Both the position numbers and the translations under genes were made by a program. The notes beneath the pieces are model-generated. The model saw nothing but the letters and a program-made list of their open reading frames with translations. It did no database searches and was not told the origin of the DNA. 64,000 bases of DNA from Fibrella aquatilis (GTDB lineage Bacteria; Bacteroidota; Bacteroidia; Cytophagales; Spirosomataceae): positions 1-64,000 of the forward strand of contig NZ_JAFMYU010000004.1 of NCBI RefSeq assembly GCF_017353255.1, given 5' to 3'. Positions within the stretch are counted from its first letter, which is position 1, and each line of letters starts with the position of its first letter. Below are positions 1-8,873 of this stretch, in pieces.

Positions 1-1433
1 AAGCCCGCGTCGACGGTGGTGTTGTTCTCCCCTGAGGTCAGCGTCACACTGCCCGAGCGGCCCGTGAGCAGATCAGCGTCCGAGTCCAGGGCCTTGTCCG
101 TACCTGAGAGCGGCGTGGTGGTGCTGAAGTTGGCCGGTGGGGTGAAGCCCACGACATAGCTGTTGCTGACGCCCGGCGTCAGACCCGTAAAGCTGTAGAG
201 GCCCGACCCGTTGGTGGTGGTGGTGGCCACGGCCGACCCATTGAGGTAGAGCGTGACGAGCACACCCGGAATGGGGGTGTCACCCGCATTCTGCACACCG
301 TCTTTGTTCTTATCGTTAAAGACGTAGTCGCCAATTGAAGCAGGCTTGATGTAGCCAGCGTCCAGATCAGGGTTGAACTCACCGGGAGCCAACGTAACTG
401 AAGCAGTCTTACCCGTAACTGGGTTGACGTCCGAATCAATCGCGCCATTGCTACCTACCAACGGCGAGGTAGTGGTGAAGCCGGTTGGCGTGGCAAACCC
501 AACGGCATAGCTGTTGCTGCTGCCGGGGGTCAGACCCGTGAAACTATAGAAGCCCGTGGCATCGGTGGTGGTTGTCGCTACGGCACTACCATTTTGGAAA
601 AGCGTGACCAGCACACCCTGGATAGGCGTATCGACACCTGCATCCTGGAGACCGTTAGCATTTTTATCCTCAAAGACGTAATTGCCCAAACCTGCGGTTC
701 TGCCAGGTTGAACGATAATGTTACAGCAGTTGCTGACGGGGCACGCATTGCGGGTGGCCGCAAACGAGAAAATGCCGGGTCCTTTGATGACCAGGTTGCC
801 GTTGGCGTCTACGCTAGCTACTGTGCTCGACGCTGAAATGGGTTGGCCACCGGCCAGCCAGGTGAAACTCGTAAAGCCTGTTGGCTTGTCGACCGTATAC
901 TCGTCGCCAGGGTACCAGGTAATGGGTACCGAGAAGCAGGCATTATCATAATCATCTTCCAGCAGATCGCCGTTGCCGGGAATCGAGTTGGCATCGGTAC
1001 CATCCATCGACTTCACCTCGGCGGCGTTGAAGGCCACGCCCTCTGCGTCTACCCGCGCCTTCACCAGCAGGGTTACGGTTTGGTTGGGAGCAATGGAACC
1101 AATCGTCCAGGTGCCCAACCCTGTGGCAGCCGTGGCACTATACGTACCAACCGAAGCCGTCGACGACTGCATGGTACTGTAGCCCAGCGCCATCGAGTCG
1201 CTTACCACCACACTTGTGGCCGTAGCCGAACCGGTGTTGGTAACTGCTACAGTATACGTAACGACCTCGCCCAATGCAGGCGAGGCATTACTGATAGATT
1301 TGGTGAGGCTTAGATTGACCTGGCTACTTTGAGCAAATGCCCCAGTAAGCAGCCCGGTCAATGACAGCAACCCCGCCAGCATTATCTGGCGATAAAACCT
1401 TAGCCCACTTGTGCGCTGAGGAGGTACTGACAT
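1..1433 (-). CDS. SdrD-B/DUF11 repeat surface protein, partial (C-terminus beyond the window)
   Basis: The frame is open from 1433 to the left edge, so the C-terminus is missing. The N-terminus has a signal peptide (a hydrophobic stretch ending TGAFAQS, about residues 18-34). A DUF11-type domain follows (VNLSLTKSISNASPALGEVV onward, to about residue 150), then an Ig-like stretch. From about residue 243 there are at least two SdrD-B-like repeats, recognised by NYVFEDKNANGLQDAG and DYVFNDKNKDGVQNAG, each followed by a GxYSFTGLTPG strand. Such repeats form stalks or adhesins on the cell surface, and in Bacteroidota they usually end in a secretion signal that cannot be seen here. The ATG at 1433 is chosen because it sits closest to the signal peptide. 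In-frame ATGs at 1460 and 1511 are possible. Surface location is inferred. Confidence 0.85.
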   Translation of the reverse strand, partial: MSVPPQRTSGLRFYRQIMLAGLLSLTGLLTGAFAQSSQVNLSLTKSISNASPALGEVVTYTVAVTNTGSATATSVVVSDSMALGYSTMQSSTASVGTYSATAATGLGTWTIGSIAPNQTVTLLVKARVDAEGVAFNAAEVKSMDGTDANSIPGNGDLLEDDYDNACFSVPITWYPGDEYTVDKPTGFTSFTWLAGGQPISASSTVASVDANGNLVIKGPGIFSFAATRNACPVSNCCNIIVQPGRTAGLGNYVFEDKNANGLQDAGVDTPIQGVLVTLFQNGSAVATTTTDATGFYSFTGLTPGSSNSYAVGFATPTGFTTTSPLVGSNGAIDSDVNPVTGKTASVTLAPGEFNPDLDAGYIKPASIGDYVFNDKNKDGVQNAGDTPIPGVLVTLYLNGSAVATTTTNGSGLYSFTGLTPGVSNSYVVGFTPPANFSTTTPLSGTDKALDSDADLLTGRSGSVTLTSGENNTTVDAG

Positions 1434-2313
1434 GGCTGAAAAAGCCAACAAATAGGCCATATATGTGCCTATTCGGTGCCAGACCTGATTAAGTAAAGAT
1501 CGATCATTCATTGTAAGTGGACTTATTAAGAGGCTTAAAAACTGGACTAGCGGCATATATCTGGATCGCCTGTCGGGGGGTTCAGCTCGATGAGGTGGTT
1601 TATCAGCCTCGTGAGATGGCCTTCGTACAAAAGCCCGCCGGGCCGCTGTAGCCTGAAATGCTGGTGTATATTGAGTAAAAAACCGCCACACAGGCAGTAT
1701 GCACAGCAGTTGTGCGGCCACCTGCCAAATGAAACGGAGCAGTGTACTCCCGTTGGCAGGAATCATGGCGTAACGCCGAGGCATGTTCTGTTCTGAATAC
1801 GTCCGAATCAGGCCGGATTTCAGCGTAGAGATTACGTTCATCTGCAACTAATTTGTGGCGGTTAACTCACTATTGACCTCCATACAAGCGCAGCCAATTA
1901 TTTCGACTGCCCCACCCGTAAAAGTCACGGGGGCCAGACTGAATGGCTTGTATGAATTACACAATGCTTATTTATCTAAAACTATGCCAAAGGGATAGTT
2001 AATCAGTTCGATTCGTTACTTAGATCGTTAATGATCTCATATTAAGCTGATTACGGTATTTTCCCTTAGCGAGGCTTTTATCGACCCCGCAACAGATATG
2101 GCTGGCGGTGAGCCAACATTGGATGGGCCTGCGTTTTGGGGGTTAAGCTAAAACTATGCCAAATAACCCGCCAGTGGTGGATGCTTCCGAATCGTTTTGG
2201 CCAAAAGAGATTAGCCAACAAGTAGCTAAATCGTAATTGATGGCACCTATTTTACTTAAGTCTTTATACGGTAACCAGCTATAGTTACGTGCTTATCTCA
2301 ACAGCATGTTCAC
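1434..2313. other. Gene-poor intergenic region
   Basis: About 880 bases lie between the start of the SdrD-like gene and the terminator of the next leftward gene. I see no convincing coding frame: a 68-codon rightward frame near 1590-1796 has low-complexity, unnatural composition. The half from about 1800 to 2300 is visibly more AT-rich than the genes. It holds a 16-nt direct repeat (separate entry). The 5' leader and promoter of the SdrD-like gene should lie at about 1435-1560, but no clear TAnnTTTG element was recognised on the minus strand. Confidence 0.6.
1976..2163. repeat. 16-nt direct repeat, two copies 172 nt apart
   Basis: CTAAAACTATGCCAAA occurs at 1976-1991 and again at 2148-2163 in the same orientation, inside the AT-richer gap. 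Nothing around it looks like an insertion sequence. It could be a duplicated regulatory site or the scar of a small insertion or deletion. Confidence 0.6.
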
Positions 2314-2343
2314 AAAAAAAGCCCCGTTCTCACGGGGCTTTTT
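2314..2343 (-). terminator. Intrinsic terminator of the leftward propeller/barrel gene
   Basis: The stem AGCCCCGT (2320-2327) pairs with ACGGGGCT (2332-2339) around a TCTC loop. It is followed on the minus strand by a seven-T tract. It lies 23 nt past the stop codon at 2367, and is the cleanest simple terminator in the window. A T-run on the plus side makes it potentially bidirectional. Confidence 0.85.
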
Positions 2344-2366
2344 CACAATATTAAAGACGGCATTTG

Positions 2367-5300
2367 TTAAAAATCGTACCCCAGCGTCAAGTAGCCAATA
2401 GGCTTGTTGACCACATTGTTTTCCAGGCCCCAGGCATAATCAAACTTCACATAGTAGCCCAGCAGCATAGTGCGGGCACCCACGCCGTAGCCAATCAGGA
2501 AGGGGTTTTTGAAGTTGGTCACCTTGGCGCGGAAAGGGCTGCTACTACCAACCGGAGCTTCAATCACGGTGGTATTCAAACTATTTTCCCGGCTGAGTGG
2601 GCCACTGCCGCCCGTCCAGGCGGTACCAATATCGCTGAAGCCCACAAACTGTAAATTACGCAGGAAATTAGAGGTGATATTACCTTGGTACAACAACCGA
2701 ACCAGCGGAAAACGAAGCTCGGCATTAGCCAGCAAATGGCTGGTACCCGTAACCTTACCCAGGGCAAAACCCCGTAGCGGTGCTACGAATTCAAGGAAAA
2801 ACGCGTTGCGCACATTGTAGCCAACAGGCAGTAGCAGGGGGTTACGGCTAGTGGGTTCTTTGCTGTTATTGACCCAGTTTTCCATACCACCCAGTACGCT
2901 CTCTTTGGGTGCTGCCCCACCGGACTGACTGTACGATAGCCGCAGAGCTAGAACCAGGTCACGGTAGATGCGCTGGTAGTGGCGCACGTCGGCGGTGATC
3001 CGGTTGAATGATTCCCGCGACGATGCCAGCCCGGCATAGTTATCATACCGGAGTTTAAACCGGCTGCCCTCCAGCATATTCATGCCATTAATTTTAGTGT
3101 TGTCGAATACCAATTCGGCCCGCGCACCGGCATAGTCCGACACCCGGTCGGGCTTACCCTGAAACGACAAATCAATTTGCCGCGTCATGGTGAAATTGGG
3201 TGATACGCTAAGCCGGGTGTTGACCGAAATTGGGTACGAAGCCGTCAGCGCTACCCGATTATACCGATACCGCTGACTGAATTCGTTCGCATCGACAAAA
3301 AGGGTATTGCGGTCTACGCGCAGCCCAAAGTCTACCCGGTGCGTTAGGTTTTGGTACTCAAACCAGAGGTCGCTATTACGCAGTTGGTTAAACGTGACAA
3401 AGAAACCAGCCTTCACAATGTGGTTTTCGAGCAAGTCATTGAGGGCAATATTCTGCGAATAACCAAAGCCCCGAATCGGGTCTACGCGAAATGCGGACTT
3501 AGAATCGCTGGCCACAAATAGGCCATTATAGTTAAACGGGCCCCGCACAGTCACGTTTTCACGCCGCCGCGAACGGGGCAGCCCAGGGCTTTGGGTGGTT
3601 GTGCTGCCCAGCGTGGTGGCTGCCGTGCGGCGCTGCCGGTACTCGGCCGCCTTCAGCACGTCGGGGTCAAATTCGTAATTCTCGGTGTCTACCTCGCCGG
3701 GGGCCAGGGTCATGCGGGGGGGCAGCGAGGGGGCAACGGCGCTCTGTGGCTGGGGCTTAGCCACCGCCACAGTGTCGCGACGAGGCACGGCCGTGGTGTC
3801 ACGTTGGGCAACCGGAGCAGCTTTCGGCACTGGTTTCACGTTCAACCCCAGACTAATGGCCCGCTGGGTCATGGGTACGTCGGCGGACGATTCGGTGAGT
3901 TTAGCCCGGAAACCAATATGTATGGCCCCATTTTGCATGGCGCTATACACAAAGCCGCCGTTGGCTGGCACGTAGTCGTAGTGCATGATGCTGGTAGGCA
4001 ACGACGTCACCACGGCGTCGGTTTGTTCCTCTATAGATCGTTTGTAGAGCGTCCTGATGCCATTCCGGTCAGAGAGATAATAGACTTGATTCTCGTTCAG
4101 GGGCAGGGGCATGGTAGCCCGCGCCAGCGAGTCGGTAATGCGTCGCACTGACGTAGTACGGGGTGTGGCCTCCATGGCATACAAACTAAACTGGTCACGG
4201 ATGGTCTTATACGACCCCTTGTCTACATTGAGCGTGTCCTGATACCGGTTCGACGAAAACACGATCTGCCGACCTGACCGGCCCACAAAGCGCGGGTTCA
4301 GGTCGTCGTAGAGATCGTTGGTCAATTGCTGGTAGTTGTTGCGATTTAGGCTGTAGAGAAACAGATCGTTTTGTCCCTTGCGAACGGCACTCAAAATCAG
4401 ACTCCCCCCGTCGACCGAGGCATCGATGCTGCTGATCTGCGACAGCCCGCTGATCTGCTGATTCAGCACCAGTTTGGGACGCTTGTCGAGATCTGCATAT
4501 ATATATAGGTATGGATGCCCGCGCTCTTCTACCAAAATCACCAGCCGGTTGTCCCGTTGCCAAGAGATCAACGGGGTGTTGGGCCGGTAGCTGATGCCAT
4601 CCAGACGATAGCCGCCGCTGAGTATCGAGAATGATTTTTTGGTGGTCGTGTTGACTACTTCCACCTTGTACTTGCCATCACGAACGGTTGAATAAGCGAA
4701 GTACTGCTTGTCGGGGCTTAATTTTAGGCTGTTTAATTGAACGGGCGTTTTAGAATTCGACAGCGTAATTCGAAAATCGTCAGGGTTGGCTTTAAATGCA
4801 GCCGTAAACGGACTTGCCTGATTAGTATAGTAGTCGCGCCAGTCGCGCAGGAACCGGTTGTAGGGAATGCCCAGTGTGCTCTGAATGCTGCTCTGCTCGT
4901 TGCGGATGATCCGGGTCAGGTTCAGGATGTTCGATATATTGTCGCGGCCGTATTTCTGACCGATGTAATTCCAGATTGACTGCCCTACGCGCTCAGCCTC
5001 AATGCCCGTCAGATTCGACGGTTTACGGATGGGGCGGTTGATCGATGCGTCGCGGATGTAGTCGTCCAGTTCAGCACTCCAGCCTTCGGCCACGTAAGCT
5101 GCCATGCCGGGCATAAACCAGTCGGGTAGGGTAAGCAACAGCGAACTTTGGAGTGCATCCTTCAGGCTACCCCCATAGAGCATGTCATAGACGTAGAGCA
5201 TCGACACGTCGCGGAGCAGCTGCCGCCGGAAGCTGACCTGATCGCCGGTGAAGGCCAATTCAACCCGCGATTTCGACAAATCGACTTCTTTGCGGTTCAG

Positions 5301-5627
5301 ATCGCCCAGGGGTGCCGCGCCAATATTGCTTTGGGCCAGTTCTTCGGGCGAATTATACAGAAATAGCTTAATCCGGTTGTAGGGGGTATAGCCCAGCAGT
5401 TCGGTGATGCGGTCGAAATCTGATTCGGCGTACTGCGCGGCTAGGTTGGCGATCTGCTCACCGTCTTCGTAGAAATAAATTTCGAAGTTCGACGTCCGCA
5501 CAATCTTCCAGTCGAAGGTGCGGTATTGAATCCGGTTTTTGCCGAACTGTTCCATCGAGGGGTAATTCTGCGCAACGGCGGCGGTACCCAGCCCCAAACA
5601 CAACAAAAGGAGATATAACTGACGCAT
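2367..5627 (-). CDS. TolB-like beta-propeller / BamA-like outer-membrane barrel protein
   Basis: This 1086-residue exported protein has a signal peptide ending AAVAQ at about residue 20. Residues about 30-270 resemble the peptidase-MA/M1-type fold that precedes propellers in this Bacteroidota family. However, no HExxH zinc motif is visible: the helix that should carry it reads LLRDVSMLYVYD, so it is probably catalytically dead. Residues about 290-600 carry TolB/PD40-type propeller strands (LSPDKQYFAYSTVRDGKYKV, IVFSSNRYQD). A Pro/Ala/Gln-rich linker (about 610-690) leads to a C-terminal surface-antigen/Omp85-like barrel that ends in a terminal phenylalanine (TLGYDF), as expected for BAM substrates. 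Outer-membrane location is inferred and the substrate is unknown. The gene is monocistronic, with its own terminator. Confidence 0.85.
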   Translation of the reverse strand: MRQLYLLLLCLGLGTAAVAQNYPSMEQFGKNRIQYRTFDWKIVRTSNFEIYFYEDGEQIANLAAQYAESDFDRITELLGYTPYNRIKLFLYNSPEELAQSNIGAAPLGDLNRKEVDLSKSRVELAFTGDQVSFRRQLLRDVSMLYVYDMLYGGSLKDALQSSLLLTLPDWFMPGMAAYVAEGWSAELDDYIRDASINRPIRKPSNLTGIEAERVGQSIWNYIGQKYGRDNISNILNLTRIIRNEQSSIQSTLGIPYNRFLRDWRDYYTNQASPFTAAFKANPDDFRITLSNSKTPVQLNSLKLSPDKQYFAYSTVRDGKYKVEVVNTTTKKSFSILSGGYRLDGISYRPNTPLISWQRDNRLVILVEERGHPYLYIYADLDKRPKLVLNQQISGLSQISSIDASVDGGSLILSAVRKGQNDLFLYSLNRNNYQQLTNDLYDDLNPRFVGRSGRQIVFSSNRYQDTLNVDKGSYKTIRDQFSLYAMEATPRTTSVRRITDSLARATMPLPLNENQVYYLSDRNGIRTLYKRSIEEQTDAVVTSLPTSIMHYDYVPANGGFVYSAMQNGAIHIGFRAKLTESSADVPMTQRAISLGLNVKPVPKAAPVAQRDTTAVPRRDTVAVAKPQPQSAVAPSLPPRMTLAPGEVDTENYEFDPDVLKAAEYRQRRTAATTLGSTTTQSPGLPRSRRRENVTVRGPFNYNGLFVASDSKSAFRVDPIRGFGYSQNIALNDLLENHIVKAGFFVTFNQLRNSDLWFEYQNLTHRVDFGLRVDRNTLFVDANEFSQRYRYNRVALTASYPISVNTRLSVSPNFTMTRQIDLSFQGKPDRVSDYAGARAELVFDNTKINGMNMLEGSRFKLRYDNYAGLASSRESFNRITADVRHYQRIYRDLVLALRLSYSQSGGAAPKESVLGGMENWVNNSKEPTSRNPLLLPVGYNVRNAFFLEFVAPLRGFALGKVTGTSHLLANAELRFPLVRLLYQGNITSNFLRNLQFVGFSDIGTAWTGGSGPLSRENSLNTTVIEAPVGSSSPFRAKVTNFKNPFLIGYGVGARTMLLGYYVKFDYAWGLENNVVNKPIGYLTLGYDF

Positions 5628-5663
5628 ACTGAGCGAGCTAACTAACGTTTTGGAGTAACTTAC

Positions 5664-6719
5664 TTATAACGAATGAAAACGGCTAATATTTACGGCCTCA
5701 TTTATTTCTTGCCCTGCCCACAAGGCACCCGCAAAGTGATTGGCCAGGTAGGGCGCGAGCGATACGCCTTTGGTACCCATACCCCCAAAAATACCGATTC
5801 GTGGCAACTGAGGGTGTATACCCACAAACGGGCGACGGTCTTTGGTAGATGGCCGGATGCCCGCCTGCTGCTGGGTAACGGTAAACGGAATGCGCAGCAA
5901 CGCACGGGCCTTTGTCTCTAGAAACGTACGCCCCGCCCCGGTTGTTTGCCAGTCTAGTTCATGCCACGAATACGTAGCCCCAATACGAATGGTGGTGGCG
6001 TTAATGGGCATGATGAAAATGCCCTGGTTGATGATATCCCGAACGGGGTAGTCGGCCACGGTGGCAGTCAGGATTTCGCCTTTCACCACGTTATAGGGCA
6101 GGTACGAAAACAGCGGATTAGCCTTGCCATGCGGGCCTTCGCAGAAGAGTACATACCGGTAGCGAACGCCCGCATACGTCACCGAGTCTGCGCCAATAGT
6201 CAGGCTATCTAACTGAATGTCAGCGGATAAGAACCGGTTTTTTGCTACGAAATACGCCCGCACGGCTCCCACAAACGCGGGCAAATCGACCCAACCGGCC
6301 TGCGTAACGCGCAACCCACCATAAGGATTGCTGACCACAGCACCGTAGACCGTTTCGTCGCCGGGTTCGCCAACGTACGCCGCCAGGTCTGAGTTAGCGG
6401 CAATGGCCTGATAGTCAGACCGCTCTTTCTCGTCGCGATACGGGCGGTAGATGCACAGCGGAGTAAAAAACGACCGGTTTAGCTGCTGTTCGGCGGCGGT
6501 GTAGAACTCATGTAGATAGGGAAACAGGCGGTCAGCCTCCCAGGTGCGCACCAGTTTCCGGCCCGTGAGGGGGTTCACGATGCCCGCCGCTACTGCCGAT
6601 GCCGCCGGTAACGCTGCCGATGAGGCCACCGTGACTGAGCAGCCGTAGCGTTCCAGCGTGAGAGCCAGCACTGACCCGGCCACCCCCTGCCCCACCACGA
6701 GCACGTCGGCCACGCTCAT
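5664..6719 (-). CDS. FAD-dependent oxidoreductase (DAO family)
   Basis: This 351-residue cytoplasmic flavoprotein has an N-terminal Rossmann dinucleotide motif (DVLVVGQGVAGSVLALTLER, residues 5-24). Its C-terminal segment (FGGMGTKGVSLAPYLANHF) is typical of D-amino-acid-oxidase-like enzymes related to the MnmC oxidase half. The substrate cannot be told from sequence. Its ATG overlaps the stop of cmk in an ATGA arrangement, so translation is probably coupled to cmk. That pairing does not identify the reaction. Confidence 0.85.
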   Translation of the reverse strand: MSVADVLVVGQGVAGSVLALTLERYGCSVTVASSAALPAASAVAAGIVNPLTGRKLVRTWEADRLFPYLHEFYTAAEQQLNRSFFTPLCIYRPYRDEKERSDYQAIAANSDLAAYVGEPGDETVYGAVVSNPYGGLRVTQAGWVDLPAFVGAVRAYFVAKNRFLSADIQLDSLTIGADSVTYAGVRYRYVLFCEGPHGKANPLFSYLPYNVVKGEILTATVADYPVRDIINQGIFIMPINATTIRIGATYSWHELDWQTTGAGRTFLETKARALLRIPFTVTQQQAGIRPSTKDRRPFVGIHPQLPRIGIFGGMGTKGVSLAPYLANHFAGALWAGQEINEAVNISRFHSL

Positions 6720-7444
6720 GAAGTGAAGGGTTCGCGGTCACGCCCGAAATGACCCCGGCGGTGCAGCTTGGCAATGTGCCGGTCGGCCAGTTCTACCACC
6801 CATTCCACCTGCTCATCAATCATCATAAACGAGGTGTCGAGCAGGATAGCATCGGCGGCCTGCGTGAGCGGACTTTCGGAGCGGGTGCTGTCGATATGAT
6901 CGCGCTTTTCCAGGTTGCGCACAATGTCGTCGAGGTTGACGAGTTCGCCTTTTTCGAGCAGTTCCACCTGCCGCCGCTTAGCCCGAATGAAGGTGTCGGC
7001 GGTCATAAACACTTTCACCTCAGCATCGGGGAAAACTTTGGTGCCAATGTCGCGGCCGTCCATGACCACGCCCCGTTTGCGGCCCATGCGCTGCTGCTGC
7101 GCCACCATAGCCCGCCGCACTTCTACGATGGTGCTGACTTCAGAGACCATATTGGAAATGTACATTTTCCGGATCTCGTCTTCCACGTTCAGCCCGTTGA
7201 GGCAGGTTTCATTGCGGCCCGTCTTTTCATTGAAATTAAACGATACGTGCAGGTTTTCCAGCGCCGTGGCAATGGCCCTGGGGTCGGTATGCGAAACGCT
7301 GTTCTGGTGAAAGTACAAACTCACGGCGCGGTACATGGCCCCGGTGTCGATGTAGGCATAGCCCATGCGGGCGGCAACCGCTTTGGCCGTGGTGCTTTTC
7401 CCACAACTGGAATACCCGTCTATGGCAATGATTATTTTCGACAT
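6716..7444 (-). CDS. cmk: (d)CMP kinase
   Basis: The enzyme phosphorylates CMP and dCMP with ATP. The P-loop is IDGYSSCGKSTTAKAVA at residues about 6-22, followed by AYIDTGAMYRAV and the GRDIGTKVFPDA loop, all diagnostic of cytidylate kinase. The start at 7444 (MSKIIIAIDG) is favoured over an upstream in-frame codon at 7480 because GGAG lies just before it and the P-loop then sits at the usual distance. Length is about 242 residues, normal for the family. It overlaps the downstream FAD oxidoreductase by 4 nt. Confidence 0.95.
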   Translation of the reverse strand: MSKIIIAIDGYSSCGKSTTAKAVAARMGYAYIDTGAMYRAVSLYFHQNSVSHTDPRAIATALENLHVSFNFNEKTGRNETCLNGLNVEDEIRKMYISNMVSEVSTIVEVRRAMVAQQQRMGRKRGVVMDGRDIGTKVFPDAEVKVFMTADTFIRAKRRQVELLEKGELVNLDDIVRNLEKRDHIDSTRSESPLTQAADAILLDTSFMMIDEQVEWVVELADRHIAKLHRRGHFGRDREPFTS

Positions 7445-7489
7445 GAATCTCCGTTGAACTGGCCCGCAAAGAAACCACAATCGGGGCGT

Positions 7490-8038
7490 TTATGAAAGTT
7501 GGCCCTGCTGCTGAAGGTACTCGTCGCGCAGGATGGCGTAGATGTGTTCGTCCACAAATTTGTTGTTCTTGATGGCCCCTTGCAGCAGCGTGGCCTCGTG
7601 CCGGAAGTGGGCGCGTTCCAGCACTTTCATCGAGCCAATGTTGCCATCTAACACGCAGGCAAACACCCGGTTAACCTGCGTATTGTTGAAGATGTAGTTG
7701 ACCATTACGGGCATTACTTCTGTGATGATACCCCGCCCCCAGTAGGGTTCGGCCAGCCAGTAGCCTACCTCGGCGTTGTAGCGGTAGAGATCGTCGCGAA
7801 CGGTATAACCCACGTTACCCACGGCCTCACCGTCGACCTCAATGGCCAGGTTAGTAGGCAGTTGATACGTTTTGTTCGAGCGCACCCAGGAGGTGGCATC
7901 GCGTAGGGTATAGGGATAAGGAAAAAAATCGCGCACCCAGTTCCAGATGTTGCGGTTGCTGGCGTGCCGCGACAGGGCCTCTTCATCGCCCTCGCGCCAG
8001 GAACGCAGTCGGCAGGTGGTTAAATCGATGCTGGTCAA
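7490..8038 (-). CDS. GNAT-family N-acetyltransferase (RimJ/RimL-like)
   Basis: This 182-residue protein begins with the RimJ/L-type strand LTTCRLRSWREGDEEAL. It has the acetyl-CoA-binding region around YWLAEPYWGRGIITEVM (about residues 92-108) and the NRVFACVLDGNIGSMKVLER segment typical of the Acetyltransf_3 family. The acceptor is unknown; relatives modify ribosomal-protein N-termini or small molecules. It lies 46 nt upstream of cmk on the same strand and may be co-transcribed with it. Confidence 0.88.
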   Translation of the reverse strand: MTSIDLTTCRLRSWREGDEEALSRHASNRNIWNWVRDFFPYPYTLRDATSWVRSNKTYQLPTNLAIEVDGEAVGNVGYTVRDDLYRYNAEVGYWLAEPYWGRGIITEVMPVMVNYIFNNTQVNRVFACVLDGNIGSMKVLERAHFRHEATLLQGAIKNNKFVDEHIYAILRDEYLQQQGQLS

Positions 8039-8131
8039 CGGAATAGTCTTATGGCGGGCAAATAGGGGGTTGTCTCGCGAAATAACAACCCTACGGCCTG
8101 TTTGTTACCCGAACATTACCCAGCAGGCACC

Positions 8132-8287
8132 CTACAGGTCGCGGGCTTTCACATGCACGATCTTGCCATCCCGCACAATCACCAGCGTCTCATCATCACG
8201 CTTGGCCCGCTCAACCAGCTTTTTGTGTGCCAGACGAAACCCTGTCAATACTTTCTCAGAAAGGTCTTTCTTATTCTGAATATCCAT
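8132..8287 (-). CDS. Small 51-residue partner of a zeta-toxin-like gene
   Basis: The frame encodes MDIQNKKDLSEKVLTGFRLA and ends KIVHVKARDL. It is charged and soluble, with a predicted N-terminal helix followed by a short beta hairpin (LVIVRDGKIVHV). It overlaps the 3' end of the zeta-like frame by 17 nt, which argues that it is a genuine partner gene. From memory, small proteins of this kind commonly follow zeta-like AAA genes in Bacteroidota; an antitoxin role is only a guess. The upstream partner is truncated, so this may be an orphan. Confidence 0.6.
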   Translation of the reverse strand: MDIQNKKDLSEKVLTGFRLAHKKLVERAKRDDETLVIVRDGKIVHVKARDL

Positions 8288-8672
8288 CGTGATTCATGAT
8301 TTGCGTCCAGCAGTCTAGATCAAAAACAACCGTTTCTTCACCAAGTCCACCAGCAGCTACTTCTATTACAGCTTCTTCACCATTGTTTAGCACGATGAAA
8401 TAATCGCAGACGGGTATGTATAGCGTTAGCAAGTTATGCAATGCCCGGTCATACCGACGGCGAATAACGGCCTCTGGTATATTATGACCGCCCGCAGCTA
8501 CTCGTTTTGCCACCCCTTCAACGGCTACCTCTGGCGAGGAGAGATACACAAAAACTAGCGTAACCGTATACCCCAACGCCCTGGCTCGCCGAATGGTTTG
8601 GACGTACGACCGTGTCGACAACGTAGTTTCTATGGCAAAGTCAGCGCCGTTAGAGCGTAGCGTAATGACCAG
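8271..8672 (-). pseudogene. Zeta-toxin-like P-loop kinase, N-terminally truncated
   Basis: The frame encodes the C-terminal two thirds of a zeta-like protein: ADFAIETTLSTRSY, VTLVFVYLSSPEVAVEGVAK, HNIPEAVIRRRYDRALHNLL and a tail ending NHDGYSE. Family members start with a P-loop (GxNGAGKTT) about 60-70 residues before ADFAIETTL. Here the frame instead runs straight into the stop codon of the neighbouring XRE gene, with only about a dozen residues before that motif. No ATG or P-loop remains, so an ancestral N-terminus has been deleted precisely up to the neighbour's stop. Function is presumably lost, unless a TTG at 8619-8621 starts a fragment. Confidence 0.75.
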
Positions 8673-8873
8673 TTAATCAACATCTTCCAGACTAAACAAA
8701 GCCTCTACTGACTGGGTAAATACGGCGGCTAATTTAAGAGCCAGCACGGTTGAAGGCACGTACCGGCCCGTTTCGATGGAGTTGATCGTTTGCCGACTCA
8801 CACCGATCCGTTCGGCCAGTTCCGCCTGCGACAGGTTATGCTCGGCCCGTGCCACTTTGAGTCTGTTTTTCAT
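8673..8873 (-). CDS. XRE-family (Cro/CI-type) helix-turn-helix regulator
   Basis: This compact 66-residue DNA-binding protein contains the HTH_3 pattern LSQAELAERIGVSRQTINSI (about residues 14-33) and ends FSLEDVD. Proteins of this size are usually autoregulatory and paired with a membrane-protein gene, as here: the upstream membrane gene's stop overlaps this ATG by 4 nt. Its stop codon is immediately followed, in the same frame, by the truncated zeta sequence, which marks a deletion junction. Confidence 0.9.
   Translation of the reverse strand: MKNRLKVARAEHNLSQAELAERIGVSRQTINSIETGRYVPSTVLALKLAAVFTQSVEALFSLEDVD

Noticed and set aside
1590-1796. A 68-codon open frame in the gene-poor gap
   Set aside because: Unusual composition with many Cys/Arg/Pro and no start context or motif.
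6749-7495. A 248-codon rightward open frame opposite cmk
   Set aside because: It is a shadow of the GC-rich cmk gene; the minus strand has a clear P-loop kinase and the translated plus frame has no recognisable motif.
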